From contig NZ_CP107917.1 of assembly GCF_036014175.1 (NCBI RefSeq), positions 4,092,001 to 4,156,000 of the forward strand: DNA of 64,000 bases. Direction: 5' to 3'. Origin of the DNA: Streptomyces sp. NBC_00443. GTDB taxonomy: Bacteria; Actinomycetota; Actinomycetes; Streptomycetales; Streptomycetaceae. This document shows positions 16,980 through 25,845 of the stretch, piece by piece (positions within the stretch are counted from its first letter, which is position 1; every line of letters begins with the position of its first letter). The position numbers were made by a program, and so were the translations under genes. The notes beneath the pieces were generated by a model, which worked only from the letters and a program-made list of their open reading frames with translations, had not been told where the DNA came from and searched no databases.

Positions 16980-17011
16980 CCCCTGGGGTGAGCCTCCTCG
17001 GGGGCTTTTTT
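16980..17011 (+). terminator. intrinsic terminator
   Basis: CCCC at 16980, then AGCCTC/GGGGCT hairpin arms (16991-16996 and 17001-17006, one G-T pair) running into a TTTTTT tract at 17006-17011. The T run is on the plus strand, so it terminates plus-strand transcription coming from the HAD gene or from a promoter in the 365-base gap after it. Confidence 0.8.
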
Positions 17012-17066
17012 CATGCCCTACGCATCGCAATACTTTGCAGCTCGCAACGCCCCGGGCGCGTGTGCG

Positions 17067-17891
17067 TCACGCCGCGCCGCGCTGAAGCGCCTCGCAGACA
17101 GCTGTCGACTCGCGCGCGCCGAGCTCGATCGCCTTGCCACAGTGGGCGATCCAGGCGGCCATGCCCTCGGGGGTACCCGAGACGTACCCGTCGAGCGCCG
17201 CCAGATAGGCCGCGCGGCCCAGTTCGCCGTGGCCGGCCTCGGCCGGGCAGACGGACTTCGGGTCGAGGCCGCTGCCGACCAGGACGATGCGCTCGGCCGT
17301 GCGTGCGACCAGGCCGTTGTGGGAGGTGAAGGGACGCAGCGCGAGAAGCTCGCCGTGCACGATGGCGGCCGCCACCAGCGCAGGCGCCGAACCGCCGGCG
17401 ATGATCAGCTCGGACAGCCCCTCCAGTCGGCCATGCACCTCAGCCGCGTTCGGCAGCGGCAGCTCGACCAGCGGCTCATCGACCGACTCGCCCTCCTGCC
17501 GGGGCCGTCCGACCCGGTCGTCCTTGCTTGCCGCCGCCACCAGGTGCAGCCTGGCCAGCACCCGCAGCGGCGACTGCCGCCAGATGGACAGCAGTTGCCC
17601 CGCCTCGGCCGTCAGCCGCAGGGAGGCGCCCACAGCGCGCGCCTCGTCGTCACCGCTGAAGTCGGTACGCCGGCGCACCTCTTCCAGCGCCCAGTCGGCC
17701 CCGGACAGCGACGCGGACCCGCGGGCGCCGCGCAGCGCCGCCTCGGCGGTGATCTCGTTGCTGCGGCGCCGCATGATCCGGTGCCCGTACACCCGGTCCA
17801 CGGACTTACGCACGGACTCCACGGACTCGGGCACACCGGGCAGGGAACCGAGAGTCGCGAGCGGATCGGCGGACGCGCCTGTCGTACTCAT
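17067..17891 (-). CDS. Fic-like protein with degenerate active site
   Basis: A 274-residue protein from ATG 17891 (MSTTGASADP); streptomycete orthologues were long labelled oxidoreductase. The region HGELLALRPFTSHNGLVAR aligns with the Fic/Doc core HPFx(D/E)GNGRxxR, but the catalytic His is Arg, the acidic residue is Ser, and the first Arg is Leu; only PF, NG and the final Arg remain. AMPylation activity is therefore unlikely by the canonical mechanism. The rest is helical and Ala/Leu-rich, as in Fic domains. It is divergent from the ParA-like gene at 17993, with about 100 bases for both promoters. Confidence 0.8.
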   Translation of the reverse strand: MSTTGASADPLATLGSLPGVPESVESVRKSVDRVYGHRIMRRRSNEITAEAALRGARGSASLSGADWALEEVRRRTDFSGDDEARAVGASLRLTAEAGQLLSIWRQSPLRVLARLHLVAAASKDDRVGRPRQEGESVDEPLVELPLPNAAEVHGRLEGLSELIIAGGSAPALVAAAIVHGELLALRPFTSHNGLVARTAERIVLVGSGLDPKSVCPAEAGHGELGRAAYLAALDGYVSGTPEGMAAWIAHCGKAIELGARESTAVCEALQRGAA

Positions 17892-17992
17892 GAGTACGAC
17901 ACTACGCAACCAGGGCACGCACCCCACGATCGAGTGGCCTTCTTCACGCCCGCATGCCACGTACAGCTATCGCTCGACTACCCTTTGTGAAC

Positions 17993-19005
17993 ATGAAAAT
18001 TGCTTTCGTCGGGAAGGGTGGCAGCGGCAAGACGACCCTGTCCTCCCTGTTCATCCGCCACCTCGCCGCGACCGGCGCGCCCATCGTCGCCGTCGACGCC
18101 GACATCAACCAGCACTTGGGAGCCGCGCTGGGCCTCGACGACAGGGAGGCCGCGGCACTGCCCGCGATGGGCGAGCGGCTGTCGCTGATCAAGGACTACG
18201 TGCGCGGTTCCAATCCGCGGATCGCCTCCGCGCGGACGATGATCAAGACGACACCGCCGGGCGACGGGTCGCGACTGCTGCGGGTGCGCGAGAGCAATGC
18301 GGTGTACGACGCCTGCGCCCGGCCGGTGGAACTCGACGGCGGCGCCGTCCGTTTGATGGTCACCGGCCCCTTCACGGACTCCGATCTCGGCGTCGCCTGC
18401 TACCACTCCAAGACCGGGGCGGTGGAGCTGTTCCTGAACCACCTGGTGGACGGCCCTGACGAATACGTCGTGGTCGACATGACTGCGGGCTCGGACTCCT
18501 TCGCCTCCGGCATGTTCACCCGCTTCGACATCACGTTCCTCGTCGCCGAGCCGACCCGGAGGGGGTCTCCGTCTATCGCCAGTACAAGGAGTACGCCCGC
18601 GACTTCGGCATCATCCTGAAGGTCGTCGGCAACAAGGTGCAGGGGCAGGACGATCTCGACTTCCTGCGCGCCGAGGTCGGCGACGACCTGCTGGTGACTG
18701 TCGGGCACTCGAACTGGGTGCGCGCCATGGAGAAGGGCCGCCCGCCCCGGTTCGAACTCCTGGAGGACGCCAATCAGCTCGCGCTGCGCCGCCTGCACAC
18801 GGCCCTGGACGCCACGTACGAGTTGCGGGACTGGGAGCGTTACACCCGCCAGATGGTGCACTTCCATCTGAAGAACGCCCAGTCCTGGGGCAACGAGCGC
18901 ACCGGGGCCGACCTGGCGGCGCAGATCGACCCCGGATTCGTACTCGGCGAGAACGTCGCGACCCTGTCCGGCGGCAGCAACTCCCACCTGACGCCTACTG
19001 CTTGA
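17993..19005 (+). pseudogene. ParA/CooC-like P-loop ATPase, broken by a one-base deletion
   Basis: N-terminal half is a complete deviant Walker A ATPase: MKIAFVGKGGSGKTTLSSLF, Walker A' VAVDADINQH, and Walker B YVVVDMTAG. At 18561-18565 a run of five G breaks the frame after AEPTR; one more G restores RRGVSVYRQYKEYARDFGI and reads on to the stop at 19005, about 337 residues in total. As given, the ORF stops at 18619. The family (CooC/ParA-like ATP-binding proteins of Streptomyces) is involved in metal insertion or partitioning; the role here is unknown. The ATG at 17993 is favoured over an ATG 39 bases upstream because MKIAFVGKGG is the usual start. Confidence 0.85.
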
Positions 19006-19033
19006 CCAACTGCTTGACCTACTCCTTGGCCCC

Positions 19034-20374
19034 TTACTTGACCGCCGGCGCCCCGGGCACCCCCTTCGGGGCCGGGGCCGGGCGCCCCGACAGGTAGGAC
19101 GCCCAGCCCTCCTTCGGTGCCTCAGCGACCCCAAGGCTGCGCAGCTTCTTCAAGGTCCCCGGATCCTGGGCGTCCAGCCAGTCGGCGAGCTGGCGGAAGG
19201 ACACGCAGCGCACGTCGGGCTTGTTGCAGACGGCCTCGACGACGTCCTCGACGGCGCGCATGTAGGTGCCGCCGTTCCAGGACTCGAAGTGGTTGCCAAT
19301 GATCAGGGGCGCGCGGTTGCCGTCGTAGGCCCGGTGGAAGCCCTTGAGCAGCCCGTCGCGCATCTGGTTGCCCCAGAAGTCGTGCTTGGCCGGGTCTCCC
19401 TGGCTGTTGGTGCCCGACTGGTTGACCATGAAGTTGTAGTCCATGGTGAGCTGCTCGTAGGAGTGCCCGGGGAAGGGCACGAGCTGCAGCGACAGATCCC
19501 ACAGGCCTTCCTTCTTCGCGGGCCAGAGCTGGGTGTTGACGCCGCTGGAGTCGTAGCGGAAGCCGAGATCACGCGCGGCCTTCACGAAGTTCTTCTGGCC
19601 TTCCAGACAGGGTGTGCGGGCGCCGATGAGCTCCTTGTCGTAGTCGAATGGCAGAGGGCTCGCCTTCGACATGCCGACGTTGGTCTTCCAGGACTTCACG
19701 AACTTCTTCGCCTGGGCGATCTCGTCCTTCCATTCCTCCACCGACCATTCGCCGACCCCGCCGTCGCTGCCGCAGAAATGGCCGTTGAAGTGAGTGCCGA
19801 TCTCGTTGCCTTCGAGCCACGCGAGGCGCAGTTGCTTCACGGTGTCGGCGATGCCCTCCTCGTCGTTGAAGCCGATGTCGGAGCGGCCCGGGGAGTGCTG
19901 GGGCGGCCTGTACAGGTCGCGTTTGTGGTTCGGCAGCATGTACACGCCGCTGAGGAAGTACGTCATCGTCGCGTTGTTCGCCTTGGAAACCTTGCGGAAG
20001 TGGGAGAACAGCTTCTGGCTGTCCTCGCCGGCGCCGTCCCAGGAGAACACCACGAACTGCGGCGGCTTCTGACCGGGCTTCAATCGCTCCGGTCTGAGCA
20101 GATGCGGCTGCGCTCCGGTGTACGCGGTGGACCCGTCGCCGATCAGGCGGACGACGTTCTGTGGCGCGGGTGCCGCCGGCTTGACCTTCGGCGGTCCGGG
20201 CACGCCCTGCCCGGCATCGCTGCCGGTCGAGCAACCCACGAGCGAAGCGGCACAGACCGCCGCGATCGCGGTGCCCGCGGTAATCCTGTGCGTCGCAATG
20301 ATGCTGTGCGTCGCGGAGGCCCCGTGTGACGCGGCAATTGCGCGAGGGGCGGCGTTGTGGCGGGTGGCGGCCAT
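19034..20374 (-). CDS. secreted lipoprotein with polysaccharide-deacetylase-like domain
   Basis: A 446-residue protein with a long His/Thr/Ala-rich n-region, a hydrophobic stretch (ITAGTAIAAVCAASLVGC) and a lipobox LVGC at residue 48. The mature part begins with a Gly/Pro linker and then PPQFVVFSWDGAGEDSQ, resembling the first motif of NodB/polysaccharide deacetylases, followed by EGNEIGTHFNGHFCG, the His-x-x-x-His motif region. It probably acts on extracellular polysaccharide or is a deacetylase-fold lipoprotein of unknown activity. AAGGTGGACGG precedes the ATG. The gene is convergent with the ParA-like gene (gap 28 bases). Confidence 0.85.
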   Translation of the reverse strand: MAATRHNAAPRAIAASHGASATHSIIATHRITAGTAIAAVCAASLVGCSTGSDAGQGVPGPPKVKPAAPAPQNVVRLIGDGSTAYTGAQPHLLRPERLKPGQKPPQFVVFSWDGAGEDSQKLFSHFRKVSKANNATMTYFLSGVYMLPNHKRDLYRPPQHSPGRSDIGFNDEEGIADTVKQLRLAWLEGNEIGTHFNGHFCGSDGGVGEWSVEEWKDEIAQAKKFVKSWKTNVGMSKASPLPFDYDKELIGARTPCLEGQKNFVKAARDLGFRYDSSGVNTQLWPAKKEGLWDLSLQLVPFPGHSYEQLTMDYNFMVNQSGTNSQGDPAKHDFWGNQMRDGLLKGFHRAYDGNRAPLIIGNHFESWNGGTYMRAVEDVVEAVCNKPDVRCVSFRQLADWLDAQDPGTLKKLRSLGVAEAPKEGWASYLSGRPAPAPKGVPGAPAVK

Positions 20375-20672
20375 GTTCCGTCCACCTTCTTCCTTCTCTC
20401 GGGTGCCGACAGCGCCGCCAAAGTCGCATGAGATCGAGAAGGAATTAGTACGACAAGCCGACTAATCGCTCACATCACTCTTCAGGGGGATTTATTAGTC
20501 CATTTGCTCGGAAAAACTATTCCGGTCCTTTACTCTGCATTACGATCCGTTTACCGACTGTTGATGCATCCCGCCGCTGCACGCCGTGACCACACGGCCG
20601 CCGACCCGACCCCTCGCCAAAGAGCGGGGGCCACCAGATCCGCGACCGCGCTGCCCGGAGGAGACGGGAAAC
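20375..20672. promoter_or_regulatory. AT-rich divergent promoter region
   Basis: 298 bases between the divergent deacetylase-like and SulP genes. The part 20440-20570 is notably AT-rich (for example GGGGATTTATTAGTCC and CATTACGATCCGTTTACC) and must carry promoters for both. No operator palindrome or small ORF is convincing. Confidence 0.5.
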
Positions 20673-23351
20673 ATGTCAGCCTTCGTCCCCACCCGCACCG
20701 ACGAACCGAGCCGAGAGAAGCTCCTCCACGAACCCCACAGCCCGCCCCCGACCAGGCGGCCCCGCCACCGCATCGCGGGTGCCGACGTGTCGGCCTCGAT
20801 CGCGGTCTTCCTGATCGCCCTCCCCCTGTCCCTGGGCATCGCCCTCGCCACGGGCGCGCCCCTCCAGGCCGGCCTCGTCGCCGCCGCCGTCGGCGGAATC
20901 GTCGTCGGCTATCTCGGCGGCACCCCGCTCCAGGTCAGCGGGCCCGCAGCCGGTCTGACGATCGTCACCGCCGAGCTCATCCAGAGATACGGATGGCGTA
21001 CGACCTGTGCCATCACCGTCCTCGCCGGCCTCGCCCAACTCGGCCTCGGCTTCGTGCGCGTGGCACGCTCCGCCCTCGCCGTCAGCCCCGCCATCGTGCA
21101 CGGCATGCTCGCCGGCATCGGCGTCACCATCGCCGTGGCCCAGCTGCACATCGTCCTCGGCGGCATCCCGCACAGCTCGGTCCTCGACAACATGCGTGAG
21201 CTGCCGGCGCAGTTGGCCGGTGTGCATGCAGCCGCCCTGTCGGTGAGCGCGCTGACCCTCGTCCTGCTGTTGGCCTGGCCCCGGATTCCCGGCCGCATGG
21301 GCGGGCTCCTGCGCAAGGTGCCGGCCCCGCTCGTCGCCGTCGCCGGAGCCAGCACAGCCGCGTCTTTCGCCGGGCTCAGCCTGCCCAAGGTCGACCTGCC
21401 GTCCTGGAGCAGCCACGCGCTGGCCGCACTCCCCGAGGGCCCGGTCCTCGGCCTGGTCGCCGCCGTGCTGACCATCACGCTGGTGTGCAGCGTGCAGTCG
21501 CTGCTCGGTGCGGTCGCCGTGGACAAGCTCGTCGCCACGCGGCCAGAGCTGTCCGCCCGCGTCGGGCGCTCCGACCTGGACCGTGAGCTGCTCGGTCAGG
21601 GCGCCGCCAATGTCGTCTCCGGCGTGCTCGGCGGGCTGCCCATCGCCGGGGTGGCCGTGCGCAGTTCCGCGAATGTGCAAGCCGGTGCCGTCAGCCGGAA
21701 CTCCACGATGCTGCACGGCGTTCTCGTAGTAGTCGCCGCGCTGCTGATGGTCCCGATCCTGGAGCTCATCCCCCTCGCCTCGCTCGCCGCCCTGGTGATG
21801 GCCGTCGGCATCCAGATGGTGTCCCTGCACCACATCCGCACGGTGACCCGCCACCGAGAGGTGCTGGTGTACGCCATCACCACCCTCGGCGTGGTGTTCT
21901 TCGGCGTCCTTGAGGGCGTGGCGCTGGGAATCGCCATGGCCGTCGCCGTCGCCCTGCACCGCCTCACCCGCACCCGCATCACACACGACGAGCAGGAAGG
22001 AGTCCATCACGTACACGTCAGAGGCCAGTTGACGTTCCTCGCGGTGCCACGGCTCAGCCGGGCCCTGCATCTCGTACCCCAAGGCGCGCAAGCCGTAGTG
22101 GAGTTGGACGGTTCGTTCATGGACCACGCGGCGTACGAGTCACTGCAGGACTGGCAGAACACGCACACCGCCCACGGCGGCTCCGTCGAGCTGATCGGCC
22201 GCAGATCCGGGGTCCGGATCGGTGAGCCGACAGGACCGGTCGGTCTCCATCTCGACGGGAGGGGCGCGGCCGAGTCGGCCGACTGCCGTTGCCACCCCTG
22301 GACAGCCTGGCGCAACCACCAGTGTGAGATCCCGGAGTCCGTCACGTCCCGTGACGGAGAGCCCGGACAAGCGCAGGTGATCGCGACCGACGACAGCGAG
22401 GAAGCAGGCGCACCCGGCAACACTGGAGCCCCTGGCCACACTGGAGCCCCTGGCCACGCAGGAGCCCCTGGCCACGCCAGCGCCACCGACGGCACCGGCG
22501 AACCCCACACGGTCGGCGGTCTCGGCAAGCGCGACGGCACCGAAAGCACCACCGGATCCGCCCGCCCCGACGAGAGCGGGGTCAATGGCTCGGACAGGGC
22601 CGACAGCCTCGGCGCGGGCAGCGAGGTCCGCGGGATGGCCGGCGGAACCGACGGGAGCCGGCCGAGCGGCCGTCAACTTGCCCGAGGCATCAGCGCGTTC
22701 CAGCGCAACACCGCGCCCTTGGTGCGAGGTGAGCTGGCGCGGCTGGCGCGAGAGGGGCAGCAGCCTTCCCAGCTGTTCCTCACCTGCGCGGACTCCCGCC
22801 TGGTCACGTCGATGATCACCTCCAGTGGTCCCGGCGACCTGTTCGTGGTGCGCAACGTGGGCAACCTCGTTCCGCTGCCCGGCCAGGAGAGCGGGGACGA
22901 CTCGGTGGCGGCCGCGATCGAGTACGCGGTGGACGTGCTGGAGGTGCGGTCCGTCACGGTCTGCGGGCACTCCGGGTGCGGGGCCATGCAGACGCTGCTC
23001 AACTCCGAACCGGACGGCCCGCAAGGCCCGCAGACGCCGCTCAGGAGGTGGCTGCGGCACGGGCTGCCGAGCCTAGAGCGGATGTCCGACGAGGACCGAC
23101 CGTGGGCCAGACTCGCCGGGCGGGCCCCGGCCGACGCGGTCGAGCAGCTGTGCCTGACCAACGTGGTCCAGCAGCTGGAGCATCTGCGGGCGCACGAGTC
23201 GGTGGCCCGGGCCCTGCGGGAGGGGGCGCTGGAGCTGCACGGGATGTACTTCCACGTGGGCGAGGCACAGGCGTACCTGCTCACCGAGGAAGGTGCGGAG
23301 GGTACGGACGACGTGTTCGACCACGTGGGAGTGGCGGATCTGTCGGCGTGA
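20673..23351 (+). CDS. SulP family anion transporter fused to beta-carbonic anhydrase
   Basis: An 892-residue fusion. Residues about 40-460 are a SulP/SLC26 transporter with some ten membrane helices (GADVSASIAVFLIALPLSLG at the start), followed by a degenerate STAS-like segment to about 540. A low-complexity linker (about 560-670) includes four collagen-like GAPGHT hexapeptides. Residues 670-892 are a beta-carbonic anhydrase with Zn ligands in FLTCADSRLV and CGHSGCGAM. SulP-CA fusions are thought to take up bicarbonate or couple its hydration. ATG 20673 has a strong GGAGGAG ribosome site. An in-frame ATG at 20586 lacks one. Confidence 0.95.
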   Translation: MSAFVPTRTDEPSREKLLHEPHSPPPTRRPRHRIAGADVSASIAVFLIALPLSLGIALATGAPLQAGLVAAAVGGIVVGYLGGTPLQVSGPAAGLTIVTAELIQRYGWRTTCAITVLAGLAQLGLGFVRVARSALAVSPAIVHGMLAGIGVTIAVAQLHIVLGGIPHSSVLDNMRELPAQLAGVHAAALSVSALTLVLLLAWPRIPGRMGGLLRKVPAPLVAVAGASTAASFAGLSLPKVDLPSWSSHALAALPEGPVLGLVAAVLTITLVCSVQSLLGAVAVDKLVATRPELSARVGRSDLDRELLGQGAANVVSGVLGGLPIAGVAVRSSANVQAGAVSRNSTMLHGVLVVVAALLMVPILELIPLASLAALVMAVGIQMVSLHHIRTVTRHREVLVYAITTLGVVFFGVLEGVALGIAMAVAVALHRLTRTRITHDEQEGVHHVHVRGQLTFLAVPRLSRALHLVPQGAQAVVELDGSFMDHAAYESLQDWQNTHTAHGGSVELIGRRSGVRIGEPTGPVGLHLDGRGAAESADCRCHPWTAWRNHQCEIPESVTSRDGEPGQAQVIATDDSEEAGAPGNTGAPGHTGAPGHAGAPGHASATDGTGEPHTVGGLGKRDGTESTTGSARPDESGVNGSDRADSLGAGSEVRGMAGGTDGSRPSGRQLARGISAFQRNTAPLVRGELARLAREGQQPSQLFLTCADSRLVTSMITSSGPGDLFVVRNVGNLVPLPGQESGDDSVAAAIEYAVDVLEVRSVTVCGHSGCGAMQTLLNSEPDGPQGPQTPLRRWLRHGLPSLERMSDEDRPWARLAGRAPADAVEQLCLTNVVQQLEHLRAHESVARALREGALELHGMYFHVGEAQAYLLTEEGAEGTDDVFDHVGVADLSA
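22407..22478 (+). repeat. 18-bp repeat encoding collagen-like linker
   Basis: Four 18-base units at 22407, 22425, 22443 and 22461; three begin GGAGCCCCTGGCCAC. They encode GAPGNT, GAPGHT, GAPGHA, GAPGHA in the linker between the transporter and carbonic anhydrase domains. Confidence 0.9.
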
Positions 23352-23667
23352 TGGGGGGAGGTGTGCGCGGCCCCGTTCGGTGCGGGGCTGCGCTGCCGTG
23401 GAGGGGCTTCCCGCCGGGTCGGCGTTTCGCCTGGACCGGGCTGGAATGTGAAAGGGATTACAGACCTGAACCGCGTCCGTCCGGCGTCCGTGGGAACGGA
23501 TGACCCCGGCGCGTTCACCCCGGCGCCCGAAAGCACCTCCGGGCCACTCCCGGACCCACCCAACCGACAGGTCTAAACCAATTTTCCGTCGACCCTTGTC
23601 ATCGGGCCCCCGGGTCTGATGAGCTGTGGCCTGGGACACAACGGACACCCTGGGAAAGGGAGATGTC
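23352..23667. other. acs upstream region
   Basis: A 316-base gene-free stretch between the SulP-carbonic anhydrase stop and acs. It presumably carries the acs promoter. I see no clear terminator, operator or small gene; several ATG/GTG frames run through but have no ribosome site or family signal. Confidence 0.5.
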
Positions 23668-25626
23668 GTGAGCAACGAAAGCCTGGCCAACCTGCTCAAG
23701 GAAGAACGCAGGTTCGCACCCCCCGCCGACCTGGCCGCAGGCGCCAACGTCACCGCGGAGGCGTATGAACAGGCCAAGGCTGACAGGCTCGGCTTCTGGG
23801 CCGAGCAGGCCCGTCGGCTGACCTGGGCCAAGGAGCCTACCGAGACGCTGGACTGGTCGAACCCTCCGTTCGCGAAGTGGTTCAAGGACGGCGAGCTCAA
23901 CGTCGCGTACAACTGCGTGGACCGGCATGTGGATGCCGGACACGGCGACCGGGTCGCCATCCACTTCGAGGGCGAGCCCGGCGACAGCCGCGCGGTCACC
24001 TACGCCGAGCTCAAGGACGAGGTCTCCAAGGCCGCCAACGCCCTGCTGGAGCTGGGTGTTCAGAAGGGCGACCGGGTCGCGGTCTACATGCCGATGATTC
24101 CCGAGACGGCGGTCGCGATGCTGGCCTGCGCGCGTATCGGCGCCGCGCACTCCGTCGTCTTCGGCGGCTTCTCGGCGGACGCGCTCGCCACCCGGATCCA
24201 GGACGCGGACGCCAAGGTCGTCATCACCTCCGACGGCGGCTACCGGCGCGGCAAGCCGTCCGCGCTCAAGCCGGCCGTGGACGACGCGGTGGCGCGCGTG
24301 GAGAACGTCGAGCATGTGCTCGTCGTCCGGCGCACCGGTCAGGAGGTCGCCTGGGACGACAGCCGCGACGTGTGGTGGCACGAGATCGTCGAGCGGCAGA
24401 GCGCCGAGCACACGCCTGAGGCGTTCGAGGCGGAGCACCCGCTGTTCATCCTGTACACGTCCGGGACGACGGGTAAGCCGAAGGGCATCCTGCACACCTC
24501 CGGCGGCTACCTCACCCAGACCGCGTACACCCACCACGCCGTCTTCGACCTCAAGCCGGAGACGGACGTCTACTGGTGCACCGCCGACGTCGGCTGGGTG
24601 ACCGGGCACTCGTACATCGTGTACGGGCCGCTGGCGAACGGCGCGACGCAGGTCATGTACGAGGGCACGCCGGACACGCCGCACCAGGGCCGGTTCTGGG
24701 AGATCGTGCAGAAGTACGGGGTGACGATCCTGTACACGGCGCCGACCGCGATCCGTACGTTCATGAAGTGGGGCGACGACATCCCCGCGAAGTTCGACCT
24801 CAACAGCCTCCGGGTGCTCGGGTCCGTCGGTGAGCCGATCAACCCCGAGGCGTGGATCTGGTACCGCAAGAACATCGGCGGCGACCGCACCCCGATCGTG
24901 GACACGTGGTGGCAGACCGAGACCGGCGCGATGATGATCTCGCCGCTGCCGGGTGTCACGCAGACCAAGCCCGGTTCCGCACAGACACCACTGCCCGGCA
25001 TCGCGGCGACCGTCGTCGACGACGAGGCGCAGGAGGTGCCCAACGGCGGTGGCGGCTATCTGGTCCTGACCGAGCCGTGGCCGTCGATGCTGCGCACCAT
25101 CTGGGGCGACGACCAGCGGTTCCTCGACACGTACTGGTCGCGGTTCGAGGGCAAGTACTTCGCCGGTGACGGGGCGAAGAAGGACGACGACGGGGACATC
25201 TGGCTCCTCGGGCGCGTCGACGACGTCATGCTCGTGTCGGGCCACAACATCTCCACCACGGAGGTCGAGTCCGCGCTGGTCTCCCACCCGTCCGTCGCCG
25301 AGGCGGCCGTCGTGGGTGCCGCCGACGAGACCACCGGGCAGGCGATCGTCGCCTTCGTGATCCTGCGCGGCACGGCGGATGCCGAGGACGAGGGCCTCGT
25401 CAACGAACTGCGCAACCACGTCGGCGTCACCCTCGGCCCGATCGCCAAGCCGAAGCGGATCCTGCCGGTGGCCGAGCTGCCGAAGACCCGTTCCGGCAAG
25501 ATCATGCGCCGGCTGCTGCGGGACGTCGCCGAGAACCGCCAGCTCGGCGATGTCACCACGCTGACCGACTCGACCGTCATGGACCTCATCCAGGCGAAGC
25601 TCCCGGCGGCGCCGAGCGAGGACTGA
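23668..25626 (+). CDS. acs: acetyl-coenzyme A synthetase
   Basis: AMP-forming acetate-CoA ligase of 652 residues, the usual length. It activates acetate to acetyl-CoA via acetyl-AMP in the cytoplasm. Adenylation motifs: ILYTSGTTGKPKGILHTSGG, DTWWQTETG, and DIWLLGRVDDVM; the lysine of PKTRSGKIMRR (Lys611) is the residue acetylated by Pat-type enzymes to switch the protein off. GTG 23668 (MSNESLANLL) is chosen because AAAGGGAGA lies at the right distance; the in-frame upstream ATG at 23626 lacks this support. Same place as Rv3667 in the conserved block. Confidence 0.97.
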   Translation: MSNESLANLLKEERRFAPPADLAAGANVTAEAYEQAKADRLGFWAEQARRLTWAKEPTETLDWSNPPFAKWFKDGELNVAYNCVDRHVDAGHGDRVAIHFEGEPGDSRAVTYAELKDEVSKAANALLELGVQKGDRVAVYMPMIPETAVAMLACARIGAAHSVVFGGFSADALATRIQDADAKVVITSDGGYRRGKPSALKPAVDDAVARVENVEHVLVVRRTGQEVAWDDSRDVWWHEIVERQSAEHTPEAFEAEHPLFILYTSGTTGKPKGILHTSGGYLTQTAYTHHAVFDLKPETDVYWCTADVGWVTGHSYIVYGPLANGATQVMYEGTPDTPHQGRFWEIVQKYGVTILYTAPTAIRTFMKWGDDIPAKFDLNSLRVLGSVGEPINPEAWIWYRKNIGGDRTPIVDTWWQTETGAMMISPLPGVTQTKPGSAQTPLPGIAATVVDDEAQEVPNGGGGYLVLTEPWPSMLRTIWGDDQRFLDTYWSRFEGKYFAGDGAKKDDDGDIWLLGRVDDVMLVSGHNISTTEVESALVSHPSVAEAAVVGAADETTGQAIVAFVILRGTADAEDEGLVNELRNHVGVTLGPIAKPKRILPVAELPKTRSGKIMRRLLRDVAENRQLGDVTTLTDSTVMDLIQAKLPAAPSED

Positions 25627-25666
25627 GCCGAGAGCAGTCCGAGTACGGCAGGGGACTGGGTACGAC

Positions 25667-25709
25667 CGCGAAGGGCACCCGGCGTCAAACGCGCCGGGGG
25701 CCCTTCGCG
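25667..25709 (+). terminator. intrinsic terminator after acs
   Basis: Stem of 17 pairs with one mismatch: CGCGAAGGGCACCCGGCG (25667-25684) with CGCCGGG-G-GCCCTTCGCG (25692-25709). It lies 40 bases after the acs stop and needs no T tract to be stable. Confidence 0.85.
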
Positions 25710-25790
25710 TACGTACGGTGGAACCCGACGGATGCACCCCGACGCGCCCTTAGGTAAACTAACCAAAAACAGCCTCAACCTCAGGTGCGC

Positions 25791-25845
25791 CGGGAAGTCT
25801 GGTCGGCATGTGATCTGCTCTGCCCACCGACCGGAGGTCTCCCTC
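25791..25845 (+). promoter_or_regulatory. structured nhaA 5' leader sequestering the ribosome site
   Basis: TCTGGTCGG (25798-25806) pairs over nine positions (one G-T) with CCGACCGGA (25827-25835). The 3' arm includes the first bases of the Shine-Dalgarno GGAGGT (25833-25838), and flanking GGGA/TCCC can extend the stem. The nhaA GTG follows at 25846. This is the architecture of a translational riboswitch or cation-responsive leader; I cannot name the class. Confidence 0.5.
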
